From NCBI GenBank assembly GCA_001029295.1, contig LDXJ01000045.1:1-64000 (forward strand): a stretch of 64,000 bases of DNA, read 5' to 3'. Source of the DNA: Peptococcaceae bacterium CEB3 (GTDB taxonomy: Bacteria; Bacillota; Desulfitobacteriia; Desulfitobacteriales; Desulfitobacteriaceae). Every line of letters begins with the position of its first letter. Positions within the stretch are counted from its first letter, which is position 1. Position numbers and translations under genes: made by a program. Below, one piece after another: positions 8,422 to 17,314 of the stretch. The notes under the pieces were generated by a model that worked only from the letters and a program-made list of their open reading frames with translations, did not search any database and had not been told where the DNA came from.

Positions 8422-11007
8422 ATGGTCACTGCCCGCCGGGTTCCCGGCCGTTTCGCGGACGACGGCCCGGAACCGGATATCCGTTACATTCGAACCGTGG
8501 ATTCGCCCAATTGCACCGGAGCCTGCGGCTGGCTCGCCGCTGTTCAAGACGGCACCATCATCGATCTGAAACCTGCCGCGGACTACCCCGACCCAGCTTA
8601 CAATCCGCGCTGCTGCTTGCGCGGCATGTCCGCCACCTCTCTGATTTATCACCCCGACCGCTTGAAAACCCCGCTCATCCGCGCGGGAGAACGCGGTGAG
8701 GGAAAATGGAGAGAAGCAGGCTGGGACGAAGCCCTGGATTTATTGGCCGCAAAATTTAAACAGATTGCCGCCCAATACGGACCGGAATCCATCGTCTTTT
8801 TCAATCAGGTCATCGGTACCGGCAACGTGCAGAAAGGAGCCCAGGTACGCCTGGCGACCCTCCTGGGAGCGTCCTATGCCACGGGATATGATTACAACGG
8901 GGATATCAGCATGGGATATACCGAAACCGTGGGCATTGACTCCCTGGAAAGTGAGTCTTCTGCTTGGGCTGAAGCCAAAACCCTTATTCTCTGGGGAGCG
9001 AATATACTGCAAACTCGCATGCCGGATGCCAAATTCGTTCTCAAAGCCCAGGAAAATGGCAGCCGAGTGGTCGTCATCGATCCCCGAGCTGCTCAGACGA
9101 GCAAAGCGGCGGACCTGTGGCTGCCGCTGGTTCCCGGAACTGATGGGCTCCTCGCCCTTGGCCTCTGCCGCCTGATCATCGAGAATCATTGGCTGGACCT
9201 CGATTTTATCCGCACTTTCACTGACCTGCCGCTCCTGGTGCGTCTGGACACGGGCGAACGTCTGCGCGCCTCAGACCTCGGTCTCGGCACCTCTGACGAA
9301 TTCGTTGCCGTCGTCGACCCCACTCAGTCAGCCGGCCCCGTCAACTCGGCCGACTCCGCTAACCTAGCCGCTAACTCAGCCGACTCAGCCGACTCGGCCG
9401 ACTCCGCTAACCCAGCCAACCTCGCTAACTCGACGAACCCAGATGAGAATAACCCTGCGACCGCCGGCGGAACTCCCCCGCGTTTTGTTGGCGTTTCACC
9501 CCAATCCCTCCGCCTCGAGGACGGGACACAAGTTTCTTTACAGGGGAGCTACACAGTCCGAATTGGTTCCCAACCCGTAACAGTCCGCCCGGCTTTCGCC
9601 CTCCTATCAGAACACCTTCAAGAGGAACGTTACGCTTTAGATAATGTCGCCCGGGAAACGGGCCTGCCTGCCGGGGATATTGCGGAGTTGGCCCGTCTTT
9701 ACGCTCAGAACCGTCCGGCTCAAATCATCATTGGCATGGGTGTCAACCACCGCTTTCACAGCGATTTGGCCATCCGCTCCATTCTTTTGCTCGGTGCCCT
9801 CACCGGCGGCTTCGGCAAACCCGGGCAGAGTGTGGACATCTATTCCGGCCAGCACCATGTCCGTTTCGATATCTCCCCTTGGTGGTACCCGGACGGTCAC
9901 CGCCCCAATGTCATCTCCATGCATTATGTGGTCATGCCGGAGAAAAGCCCGACTATGAATGCCAAGGTCCACCTGCCGCGGCAGGGCTTCCACGCGCTTT
10001 TCTTTTCCCACGCCAATATTTTTACCACCTCCCATGTGAACGAATGGCAGAGAATCCGGGAGAACCTGGATTTTATCGTGGCGGTCGACTTCATGAAAAC
10101 CTCTTCCACCGAATTGGCCGACCTGGTGCTTCCGGCTCCCACCTTCTGGGAGAAATATGAGCTCGTCGTCACCGGACCCCATCCTTACGCACAAATTCAA
10201 CAACCGGTTATTCCTCCTCGCTTTGAGTCCAAAAGCGAGTTTTGGATGATGAAGGAACTGGCCCGCCGGCTCAACCCCGAGTGGGAATCTTACTTTAACC
10301 TTAGCGAGGAAGAGGTGATCGACTACCTCTTGGCCAACGGCGGCCCCATCTCCAAGGGCATCACCTTAGCCGCTTTGAAAAAGGGTCCGGTCCGTCTCAA
10401 CCTTCCCAACCCCGATGTCCCCTTGGCAGAAAACATCGCGAACCAAATTCCTCTGCCGCCGCGGGCTTACCCGCATCAAGAGGGAGCCCAACGGGAATTT
10501 CTCAAGACCGGCCGCATGGAATTCTATAAAGAAGAAAAGAGCTTCCGGGAAGCCGGTGAATCCCTCCCCACTTACAAAAATGCCTATAGCCACCTGACAG
10601 CGGAAGAGCGGAAATTTTCCCTGGCCTTCATGACTCCACACGCCAAGTGGCGCGTTCATTCCACCCATGTCAATAATCCCTGGCTGCAAAATCTGAACCG
10701 CAGACCCGTTGTCGAGATCAACCCGTCAGACGCCTCGAGCCGCCAAATCAAGGACGGTGACAAGGTCGAAATATTTAACCTCTACGGCCGTTTCCAACTC
10801 TGGGCCCGGGTCACAGAGAGCATCCGTCCCGGCGCCCTCTCGGTCGATCATGGCTGGTGGGGACGCTATCTGGCCCGGGGCGAGTATAACAACGTCCTTC
10901 TGCCCGAACGGGTCAAACCCGTCCAGGAAACCTATTTCCTGCCGGCGGTCTATGCGCCCGGCCAATTGTGGAAAGACCCGCGGGTCGAGATAAGGAGGGT
11001 TGACTGA
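8422..11007 (+). CDS. Molybdopterin oxidoreductase catalytic subunit, NarG-like (type II DMSO reductase family)
   Basis: A protein of 861 residues. The start at 8422 has AGGAGG 6 bp upstream. The FS0 cluster motif reads D27-x3-C31-x3-C35-x28-C64; NarG has His where D27 stands. YDYNGDIS places Asp161 where NarG has its Asp ligand to molybdenum, so this is a type II enzyme. GERGEGKWREAGWDEA and the C-terminal MGD-binding domain (TPHAKWRVHSTHVNNPWL) are clear. There is no Tat signal, so it should face the cytoplasm. Residues about 303-345 are a low-complexity Ala/Ser/Asn/Asp insert absent from relatives. It is shorter than NarG (about 1,200). It forms an operon with the next two genes. Substrate unproven; nitrate, chlorate or selenate are possible, nitrate favoured by the co-regulated narK. 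Confidence 0.85.
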   Translation: MVTARRVPGRFADDGPEPDIRYIRTVDSPNCTGACGWLAAVQDGTIIDLKPAADYPDPAYNPRCCLRGMSATSLIYHPDRLKTPLIRAGERGEGKWREAGWDEALDLLAAKFKQIAAQYGPESIVFFNQVIGTGNVQKGAQVRLATLLGASYATGYDYNGDISMGYTETVGIDSLESESSAWAEAKTLILWGANILQTRMPDAKFVLKAQENGSRVVVIDPRAAQTSKAADLWLPLVPGTDGLLALGLCRLIIENHWLDLDFIRTFTDLPLLVRLDTGERLRASDLGLGTSDEFVAVVDPTQSAGPVNSADSANLAANSADSADSADSANPANLANSTNPDENNPATAGGTPPRFVGVSPQSLRLEDGTQVSLQGSYTVRIGSQPVTVRPAFALLSEHLQEERYALDNVARETGLPAGDIAELARLYAQNRPAQIIIGMGVNHRFHSDLAIRSILLLGALTGGFGKPGQSVDIYSGQHHVRFDISPWWYPDGHRPNVISMHYVVMPEKSPTMNAKVHLPRQGFHALFFSHANIFTTSHVNEWQRIRENLDFIVAVDFMKTSSTELADLVLPAPTFWEKYELVVTGPHPYAQIQQPVIPPRFESKSEFWMMKELARRLNPEWESYFNLSEEEVIDYLLANGGPISKGITLAALKKGPVRLNLPNPDVPLAENIANQIPLPPRAYPHQEGAQREFLKTGRMEFYKEEKSFREAGESLPTYKNAYSHLTAEERKFSLAFMTPHAKWRVHSTHVNNPWLQNLNRRPVVEINPSDASSRQIKDGDKVEIFNLYGRFQLWARVTESIRPGALSVDHGWWGRYLARGEYNNVLLPERVKPVQETYFLPAVYAPGQLWKDPRVEIRRVD
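9331..9450 (+). repeat. Low-complexity repeat insert inside the molybdoenzyme gene
   Basis: Degenerate short repeats built from GACTCCGCTAAC and GCCGACTCAGCC units encode NSADSANLAANSADSAD-type sequence. The reading frame is kept. It lies between two conserved domains, probably a surface loop. Confidence 0.75.
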
Positions 11008-11688
11008 ATGCGTTTGGCCCTACTGGTTGATTTACAGCGCTGTCTCGGTTGTGATACCTGCACTTTGGCTTGCAAGCAAGAAAACGGAACCCCTCGGGAC
11101 GTCTTCTTCGCCCGGGTCCTGAATATGGAAACCGGGACATTTCCCAAAGTAAAGCGTTCCTACCTCCCCGTTCTCTGCAATCACTGCGCCGACGCTCCTT
11201 GCCTGAGGGCCTGCCCCAATAAAGCGATTTTCCGGCGTTCCGACGGGATCGTCCTTATTGACCAAGACCGCTGTAACGGAACGGGTGCTTGTGTATCGGC
11301 CTGCCCTTACGGCAACATCTTTCTCACTCCCTCCGACGAGTGGTACTTTCCCGCTGACTCCCCCTACGAACACTACGCTAAAGCCCGTCTCGAACCGGGC
11401 AAAGCCCGCAAATGCACGTACTGTGCCCATCGCCTCGATCAGGGTCTGGAACCGGCCTGTGTGGTGGCCTGCCCGGGGGAAGCCCGCATCTTCGGCGATC
11501 TCGAAGACCCGGAAAGCAAACTTTCGCAATATCTTAGAACCCAACAAGAACGGACCGGGCGGGAGCCCTTCCGGCTTCTGGAAGAGCTAGCGACCGATCC
11601 GTCCACCCGTTACCTGAGGCCTGTGAATGGAACCGCCACGACGGACGCATCCTCAGGTAATCTCTCTGGAACTCGCGCGGCCCGTTAA
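11008..11688 (+). CDS. Ferredoxin-like electron-transfer subunit, NarH/DmsB type
   Basis: A protein of 226 residues with four cluster motifs: CLGCDTCTLAC (12-22), CNHCADAPCLRACP, C89-N-G-T92-G-A-C-x3-CP, and CTYCAHRLDQGLEPACVVACP. In the third motif the second Cys is Thr92. NarH has Trp at this same place, where it makes a [3Fe-4S] cluster, so this subunit probably carries three [4Fe-4S] and one [3Fe-4S] cluster. It would pass electrons between the haem b membrane subunit and the molybdenum subunit. The ATG directly follows the upstream TGA, with AAGGAGG before it. The C-terminal tail after about 200 is not conserved. Confidence 0.9.
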   Translation: MRLALLVDLQRCLGCDTCTLACKQENGTPRDVFFARVLNMETGTFPKVKRSYLPVLCNHCADAPCLRACPNKAIFRRSDGIVLIDQDRCNGTGACVSACPYGNIFLTPSDEWYFPADSPYEHYAKARLEPGKARKCTYCAHRLDQGLEPACVVACPGEARIFGDLEDPESKLSQYLRTQQERTGREPFRLLEELATDPSTRYLRPVNGTATTDASSGNLSGTRAAR

Positions 11689-11721
11689 GACCTCGAGAAT
11701 ATGTCAAAGGAGGAGTATTCG

Positions 11722-12651
11722 ATGATCTGGCCTATTCTTGCCACCATCGTGACAATAGGCGTTCTCTTCTTCATCCTCGCTTCAGCTCTGGTCAGCGCAA
11801 CGCCGCTCCACGGCGCTCCGACTTTGGGTACCGCCATTAACTTGGGACAATGGGCCAAGCCGGAGAGGGTCGACCTCAGCGCTGCCATCATAGGACTCAT
11901 TGCGCTTGCCTTCGTCCTGCGCTTTTTCGGGCGCTGGCTTCGTTTGAGTGGTTTAGCGCTTGAACGCGACTACCTGCGAACTCTGGGCGGGCGCCGAATC
12001 CTGCGCGACATCGTCCGAGCCCTTCTGGGCGATTCCCTAGCCCTGGCTTCCGTCCTTAAACGCTCTAAGAAACGCTGGCTTGTCCACAGTCTCGTTCTCT
12101 ACGGCTTTCTCCTCATGACCCTCTCAACCAGCCTGGCTGCTCTTCTCAATTATGCCGATGCTCCGCACGGTTTCTGGTGGCCTCCCCGCATTGCAGGCAA
12201 CCTTGGCGGCCTCTCCACCCTCATCGGCTTAAGCATCATGGCCTGGCGGCTTTGGCGCGACCCTTATGAGAACAACGGTAAAACCTACCGCGCCGACCTC
12301 GCCTTTGTCATCTTGCTCTATCTCACCACTCTCATGGGCTTTGCCACCGAATATACCATGTATGGCCTCAATGTGCCTTTGGCCCACGACGTTTTTCTCC
12401 TCCACATGCTTCTGGTCTCCCTCCTCTTCCTCACCTTTCCTTTCACCCGCTTCAGTCACTCCTTGCTGACCCCATTTCTCCTCATCATAACCCGTCTCAA
12501 TCGTTCCTTGGTCAACTCCCGCAACATCCCCGCCTTCGCCGAGGAACCCGCTCCCGGCCGGCACCATAAAACCGAACGCTTGGCGGCCGACCTACAGAAA
12601 CAGCTCGACCCCCAAAGAACTTCCCACGCAGGCATCCGCTACTTCCCTTAA
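11722..12651 (+). CDS. NarI-like membrane subunit (probable cytochrome b)
   Basis: A protein of 309 residues with about six membrane helices. His residues in KKRWLVHSLVLYGF and in LAHDVFLLHMLLVSLLF...RFSHSLLTP are placed like the haem b ligands of NarI/DsrM-type proteins. It would anchor the two upstream subunits and exchange electrons with menaquinol. The start at 11722 is chosen because AAAGGAGG ends 8 bp before it; ATG 11701 has no ribosome site. The C-terminal tail is charged and cytoplasmic. No NarJ-like chaperone gene is present nearby. The gene ends 23 bp before a convergent lipoprotein gene. Confidence 0.8.
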   Translation: MIWPILATIVTIGVLFFILASALVSATPLHGAPTLGTAINLGQWAKPERVDLSAAIIGLIALAFVLRFFGRWLRLSGLALERDYLRTLGGRRILRDIVRALLGDSLALASVLKRSKKRWLVHSLVLYGFLLMTLSTSLAALLNYADAPHGFWWPPRIAGNLGGLSTLIGLSIMAWRLWRDPYENNGKTYRADLAFVILLYLTTLMGFATEYTMYGLNVPLAHDVFLLHMLLVSLLFLTFPFTRFSHSLLTPFLLIITRLNRSLVNSRNIPAFAEEPAPGRHHKTERLAADLQKQLDPQRTSHAGIRYFP

Positions 12652-12674
12652 GCTTACCTTGAGCTTGCCTGGTG

Positions 12675-13148
12675 TCAATTTGGTATTGGACTTGTTGCCG
12701 TTTCGACAATGTTAAACGTATTATCCTTCCTATGAACCTTCACGAAGTTAAATATGTGAGAGATCCAGCCATCCTTCTCCCTCTGGCCGTTACCCGCAAG
12801 ACAATATTGATCAGTTGCTGGCAGAATTGCATAAGAAACGCTAAAAACAAGGTCGGTAGCGTTACTATCTTTCATCTGAATGGATTCAATTCTATAGTCC
12901 TTTATTCTGCTTGTTTCAGGGCAGCCTTTGCTTTCCTCGAACTGAAGAAAATTCTCAAATACTCGTTGCGCCAACTGTGCCAAATTCGGAGTCTCATGAT
13001 GGATCACCAAACCGGGTCCGTATCTCATTACATCGTTTTGCTGATCCTTATTCGGTCTGCTTTGGCTTTCCGTTGCTGCGGGCGAATTACAACCCGCTGT
13101 TGACAGAAACATTAACGCTAAACATAGAAGCGCAGCCATCTTCCGCAT
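12675..13148 (-). CDS. Lipoprotein of unknown function
   Basis: A protein of 157 residues. RKMAALLCLALMFLSTAGC is a short signal with lipobox STAGC at about 16-20, then a Ser/Asn-rich linker and a small domain containing YRIESIQMKDSNATDLVFSVSYAI and WISHIFNFVKV. The start at 13148 has AAGGAGGG 8 bp upstream. It is convergent with the molybdoenzyme operon and follows the membrane-protein gene on the same strand. Secreted and membrane-anchored; family not recognised. Confidence 0.7.
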   Translation of the reverse strand: MRKMAALLCLALMFLSTAGCNSPAATESQSRPNKDQQNDVMRYGPGLVIHHETPNLAQLAQRVFENFLQFEESKGCPETSRIKDYRIESIQMKDSNATDLVFSVSYAILPATDQYCLAGNGQREKDGWISHIFNFVKVHRKDNTFNIVETATSPIPN

Positions 13149-13215
13149 GACAGAAACCCTCCTTCTCTCTCATTCCTGACTCTATATGACGCAACTAGGA
13201 CACAGATCTTGCGTC

Positions 13216-13250
13216 TCTCAACACCCTGTTTCACACTTCCGAAGTGGCAC
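13216..13250 (-). repeat. 35-bp repeat, copy 1
   Basis: It matches 13967-14001 at 32 of 35 positions. It contains CACTTCCGAAGTG, a small hairpin. It lies about 70 bp before the lipoprotein start at 13148; copy 2 lies about 40 bp before the next gene's start, suggesting a shared upstream element. Confidence 0.6.
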
Positions 13251-13265
13251 ACTCCCGAGGTCGAA

Positions 13266-13925
13266 TCATTTCGTTCGAACCCATGTAAACGAAACGGTCT
13301 GAGCCTTTGGATCGACCGATGTGGCTGTCCATTGTATCGGAGTATTTGCAATAATAAGCAAATGTAGTGTATTCCCTTGTGGCAGACTGACTACTGAATC
13401 AACCACGTTCTTAGGGTTCCCTAACCCATAACCTACCTTCGTTGCGGGATCGGCGTCATCAAGAGCGCCCGGTATGACAAAATCATAAAGTATTGGCTTT
13501 TTGCTGGAATTATGCGTCAGAATCAATTTGTCCGTGGTTGTTTTCCCAAATAATGTCTCACACTCTGACGTAGAGATTTTGTGCCAGCTGAGTTTTTCCA
13601 GCCAAAAACTATAGTCCGCCGGCGCAATATTATAAGCCAGCCCAAGATCTAACGTAAATTGTTGCGGTGAGTCAGCATCAACGTGGTATTGTTGAATTTG
13701 CCACTGCTCCTGCACTCCCAATAATGCCGCACGTGGGGTAAACCACGGCGGCTTGGGATGCGTAAATATTGGAGTGGAAAAAAGCACCGCATTTACCACA
13801 CATCCCAAACCAAGAACGACTAAAACGATGGATAGCCTGCGTTTTGACTTCCTAAACATGAAATAGAGTCCAAAGCTTACCGCCGCTAGAACAAGGTTCC
13901 CTGCTATCATATAAGAAGGTCTCAT
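13266..13925 (-). CDS. Membrane-anchored protein of unknown function
   Basis: A protein of 219 residues. Two N-terminal membrane helices (YMIAGNLVLAAVSFGLYFMF and LSIVLVVLGLGCVVNAVLF) are joined by a short basic loop, followed by about 160 extracellular residues with several aromatic beta-strand segments (DYSFWLEKLSWHKIST, PIQWTATSV). GGGGAAAGGGG lies upstream of the ATG. It shares strand and a 35-bp upstream repeat with the lipoprotein gene that follows. No family recognised. Confidence 0.65.
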   Translation of the reverse strand: MRPSYMIAGNLVLAAVSFGLYFMFRKSKRRLSIVLVVLGLGCVVNAVLFSTPIFTHPKPPWFTPRAALLGVQEQWQIQQYHVDADSPQQFTLDLGLAYNIAPADYSFWLEKLSWHKISTSECETLFGKTTTDKLILTHNSSKKPILYDFVIPGALDDADPATKVGYGLGNPKNVVDSVVSLPQGNTLHLLIIANTPIQWTATSVDPKAQTVSFTWVRTK

Positions 13926-13966
13926 TAACTATTCCCCTTTCCCCTCCTCATTAACTGATTTCCCTT

Positions 13967-14001
13967 TCTCAACACCCTATTTCGCACTTCCAAAGTGGCA
14001 C
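13967..14001 (-). repeat. 35-bp repeat, copy 2
   Basis: Partner of 13216-13250, with three mismatches; located just upstream of the membrane-protein gene that starts at 13925. Confidence 0.6.
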
Positions 14002-14121
14002 GTTTTTCACTCTCCCTTAACCGAATCCAAGGTCCCCTTTGACGAGATGTCTGCCTAAAATGCCAATGCGCATACTCCCCGCTCCTTCATAGGAGTTCCA
14101 ATACTCTCATCAATGTCTTCT

Positions 14122-16383
14122 TCATCTGACCCGTTTTTTGTAATACTCTTCCAGCCTTTCATCGCAGTGCCTGACAATCCACTCTTTCTCTTCCCGCGAT
14201 AGCTTCGTAAATATGTGTCTGTTGATCCTAACATATTCAATTTCCTTGGACCTGCTCATAAACCGCATATCCTCGAAACGCTTGAACGGGTTCATAAAGA
14301 TATTTCTTTCCGCTTCTTTCTTCGTAACGCCGTCCTTAGAGAAAACGCTGGTCTTTTTCTCAACAACCAACCCTTTGTCTTTTCTGGCTTGATAATAGTC
14401 CATAAAGTAATGAACGATATCCTCAATCAAAACCCTGCCGTCGCTATCAGCGTGCTCAAACATAGCCTTGAGCAGGACAGGTTTATAGGAAAAACTCATA
14501 TCCATCGTTCTAATCATTTCCATAAACTTATCTTTCATATTGGCGGCATTGATGATATCCCAACCGTATTCCTTGGCATATTTATGCACAGTATCTTCTT
14601 TAAAATATTTGAAACTTCTCTTGTCGCCGAATGGAATCTCGAGGTCCGGTGTTATTTTGCCTTCGCGAATATACCTTTCAATAGTTTCCGTTTGCACATC
14701 CACCATTCTGACAAACTCCAGCTGCGAAACCATGTCTTTGACTTCATCCTGCCAATTGAATAAGTCAATCAATTCATAATCCGAAACTTCAAGCGGGAAG
14801 TCCAAATAGGCAACCGGTTTCTCCCCTTTGGCGAGCAAATCCCGTTCAAGCTCCAACTGCCACCGCCCGGCCACAACTAATCCCCCAGCCTTGTATTGGT
14901 TAACGTTGAAAATCCTATGCAAGGAATAAGGCATATTAAAAAGGTTGGCATTATCGATGAAATCAAAAACCATGAGGTACTCCTTGCCCTGGCTTTTGCG
15001 CATCCCCCGCCCCAGTTGCTGCAAGTAGAGCGTCTTGGACAGCGTGGGCCTGGCCATAAACAGCACCTCGGTTTTGGGGCTGTCCCAACCTTCGTTCAAG
15101 AGGTCGCAGGCACATAAAATATTGATATCTCCATTTTCATACCGGTTGAGCACCCGTGTCCTTTCAGAAGACTTCATAGTCCCCGAAATGGCTTCGCATC
15201 TAACACCGTGCTGCTGAAAAAGCCCCGAGATCTCAGCGGCATGACGAACCGAGGCACAAAACACGACTGTCTTTTTCTCCTTAATATACTTTAAATAAGT
15301 CTGCACAATGATTATATTTCTCTCGGGAACGAAGAGTTTACTCTCCAGATCCTGCGCATAGTACTTTATTCCATTTATTCTAACGGCTGAAAGATCGACA
15401 TTGGTCTTGATCCTAACACACCGAACCGGAACAAGTTCGCCAATTTCAACAGCCGTTTTCAAATCCAATCTATGGGCCACATTTTTAAATACTGTCAGCA
15501 AATCCTCCCCGTCAGCCCGCTCAGGGGTGGCGGTCAGGCCCAAAGTGAATTGCGGTTCAAAGTAGCCCAAAATCTTTTTGTATGTATCGGCGGCGCCATG
15601 GTGACACTCATCAATGATCAGATAGCCAAAGTCATCCGGCCTAAACTCGCCAAGGTTCTTGGCAACGCTTTGAATACTTCCACATACCACGTAAGCATCC
15701 TTATCTTTTTGCTCGGCGACAAACAAACCCGGATGGCTGTCCCCCCACAAGTTCATAAAGGTCCGCTGGGCCTGACTAACGAGTTCTTTCGTATGAGCCA
15801 GGAACAACGTTCTTCTACCCAGTCTTTTGGCATCTGTGACCGCCGTCACCGTCTTTCCGGTTCCTGTTGCATGATAAAGTAAAGCGATACTTTCCCCGTT
15901 ATCGCGCATATCTTGCAGGCCTGATAAAGCTGATTGTTGGTGTTCCCTGAGTTCAAGAATTTTTCCTTTCTGGGTGGGAAGATAATCCTCCACCATTTTG
16001 AAGGCGGGCATCTCCCCAACAAATGTGCGCAACTCATCCTTGACTTTCTCGGCTTGGTTCTTTAACTGGTTGTATACCCAGCGGTAAACCTTCCAGTTCT
16101 GGAAAATAAGGCTGTTTTGTTTCAATAAGTCGTCAATGTATTTATTGCTGGAAACCTTATAAGGGTTGTGGTAGGTTTCGCCGTCAATTTCGATAGCAAT
16201 CCGCAGGTCTTCACTTTCCAGAGCGAAATCTATAAATCGCCTGTTCCCATAAATGTCTGTAAAAGGGTACTGTAAAAAAAGGTATTGTGACTTATCAGGG
16301 CCAAAAGTGTCACAAAATAGCTCCACAAACAAGTCCTCCGCAATGCTGCTGAGACTTCCGCTCTGTTTGTACTCCACTGTCAA
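14122..16383 (-). CDS. Nuclease-helicase fusion: Vsr/DUF559-like endonuclease domain plus SF2 helicase
   Basis: A protein of 753 residues. Residues about 40-110 carry RRFIDFALESEDLRIAIEIDGETYH, with D52, E65 and D67 in the DUF559/Vsr-like arrangement of the PD-(D/E)XK superfamily. Residues about 145-520 are a superfamily 2 helicase: Walker A ATGTGKT (172-178), DECHH (258-262), GLTATPERADG and QLGRGMRKS. A C-terminal region of about 230 residues has no recognised domain. It probably unwinds and cuts DNA, a layout common in restriction and phage-defence proteins. No methyltransferase or partner gene adjoins. The start is a TTG 9 bp after AGGAG; GTG at 16377 is an alternative. Confidence 0.82.
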   Translation of the reverse strand: MTVEYKQSGSLSSIAEDLFVELFCDTFGPDKSQYLFLQYPFTDIYGNRRFIDFALESEDLRIAIEIDGETYHNPYKVSSNKYIDDLLKQNSLIFQNWKVYRWVYNQLKNQAEKVKDELRTFVGEMPAFKMVEDYLPTQKGKILELREHQQSALSGLQDMRDNGESIALLYHATGTGKTVTAVTDAKRLGRRTLFLAHTKELVSQAQRTFMNLWGDSHPGLFVAEQKDKDAYVVCGSIQSVAKNLGEFRPDDFGYLIIDECHHGAADTYKKILGYFEPQFTLGLTATPERADGEDLLTVFKNVAHRLDLKTAVEIGELVPVRCVRIKTNVDLSAVRINGIKYYAQDLESKLFVPERNIIIVQTYLKYIKEKKTVVFCASVRHAAEISGLFQQHGVRCEAISGTMKSSERTRVLNRYENGDINILCACDLLNEGWDSPKTEVLFMARPTLSKTLYLQQLGRGMRKSQGKEYLMVFDFIDNANLFNMPYSLHRIFNVNQYKAGGLVVAGRWQLELERDLLAKGEKPVAYLDFPLEVSDYELIDLFNWQDEVKDMVSQLEFVRMVDVQTETIERYIREGKITPDLEIPFGDKRSFKYFKEDTVHKYAKEYGWDIINAANMKDKFMEMIRTMDMSFSYKPVLLKAMFEHADSDGRVLIEDIVHYFMDYYQARKDKGLVVEKKTSVFSKDGVTKKEAERNIFMNPFKRFEDMRFMSRSKEIEYVRINRHIFTKLSREEKEWIVRHCDERLEEYYKKRVR

Positions 16384-16511
16384 ATCCTGTCACTCCTAAA
16401 GGCCTCTCTAGATCTACTTGGTTAATCGCTCCCTGTACTTGTTGATTCTTTGGTGTAATCCACTGCTTGATGCTTTGAATTGGCCGATACCTTGGCAAGG
16501 ACCCCAAAGTA

Positions 16512-17207
16512 TCATGGTTCTTTAGTTTTACTTACACGCGGAGCGTTTTCCGCGCTGAATGGAGCCTTATTCGTCAATTCAAGGTGAAACACGTACACCC
16601 ATTTGTTCTGGTCGATCAAATCTTCTAATGCACTTCCTCCCCCAAAGGCAGTCTGAGGTATCATCCGGGCAAACGATTCATTGCCGACCATTAAAGTTAA
16701 TATCACGGGTTTATTCTCGACAATGTCCGTCCCATTGGTGCTTGCAGACGCCAGAGCGCCGCTCATCGCCGGAACTCTTACCTGTGTTAAGCCATTTCCG
16801 CAGGAAATCAGCCAATCCTGTGTATTTGTGGCTGGGTCAGAATTGAAAAGCGCTAAACTAATCCTGCCTTCATTACTCTCGTTGCCTAAGGATGTTTCGC
16901 CGTCCACTATTTTTTTGTCTTTGCCATTCTGGTAGTAATCTACCCAGTAATGGGCATAACGGTTTTCCTTCATAGGCAGGCCCACTTTCGGCAGACTGAT
17001 GCGGAAAGCAAAGTAACGCCCCATCCCATCTACCCCAACCGTGGCCAGCACTTGTTGTTCTCCTTCTGAAAGTCTTATCGGGATGATCCTCCCATTTGCA
17101 CTCGCGACTGGGGCCCTGCTGTTTGAACATCCCGAGAGGAGGAGGACCGCCGTTGCCAATAAAATAGTGGCAGTTAATAACAAGAACTTCTTTTCCTTTG
17201 GCATCAT
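16512..17207 (-). CDS. Lipoprotein of unknown function
   Basis: A protein of about 231 residues. The signal MPKEKKFLLLTATILLATAVLLLSGC has a clear lipobox LLSGC. The mature part is beta-rich, with GRYFAFRISLPKVG, HYWVDYYQNG and WVYVFHLELTN. Several possible starts exist (GTG 17213, ATG 17207, ATG 17204) behind AAGGATGAGG; 17207 has the best spacing. Expected outside the cell. It stands alone between the helicase gene and another hypothetical gene. No family recognised. Confidence 0.68.
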   Translation of the reverse strand: MMPKEKKFLLLTATILLATAVLLLSGCSNSRAPVASANGRIIPIRLSEGEQQVLATVGVDGMGRYFAFRISLPKVGLPMKENRYAHYWVDYYQNGKDKKIVDGETSLGNESNEGRISLALFNSDPATNTQDWLISCGNGLTQVRVPAMSGALASASTNGTDIVENKPVILTLMVGNESFARMIPQTAFGGGSALEDLIDQNKWVYVFHLELTNKAPFSAENAPRVSKTKEP

Positions 17208-17314
17208 CTGCACCTCATCCTTCGTCGCTCTTGTGCGCCTTGCCCGGACCCCGATGCTCGCGTTGAACAGTCCGCTTTGTCTATCATCTTACTTAATTAT
17301 CATCATTACCATCA

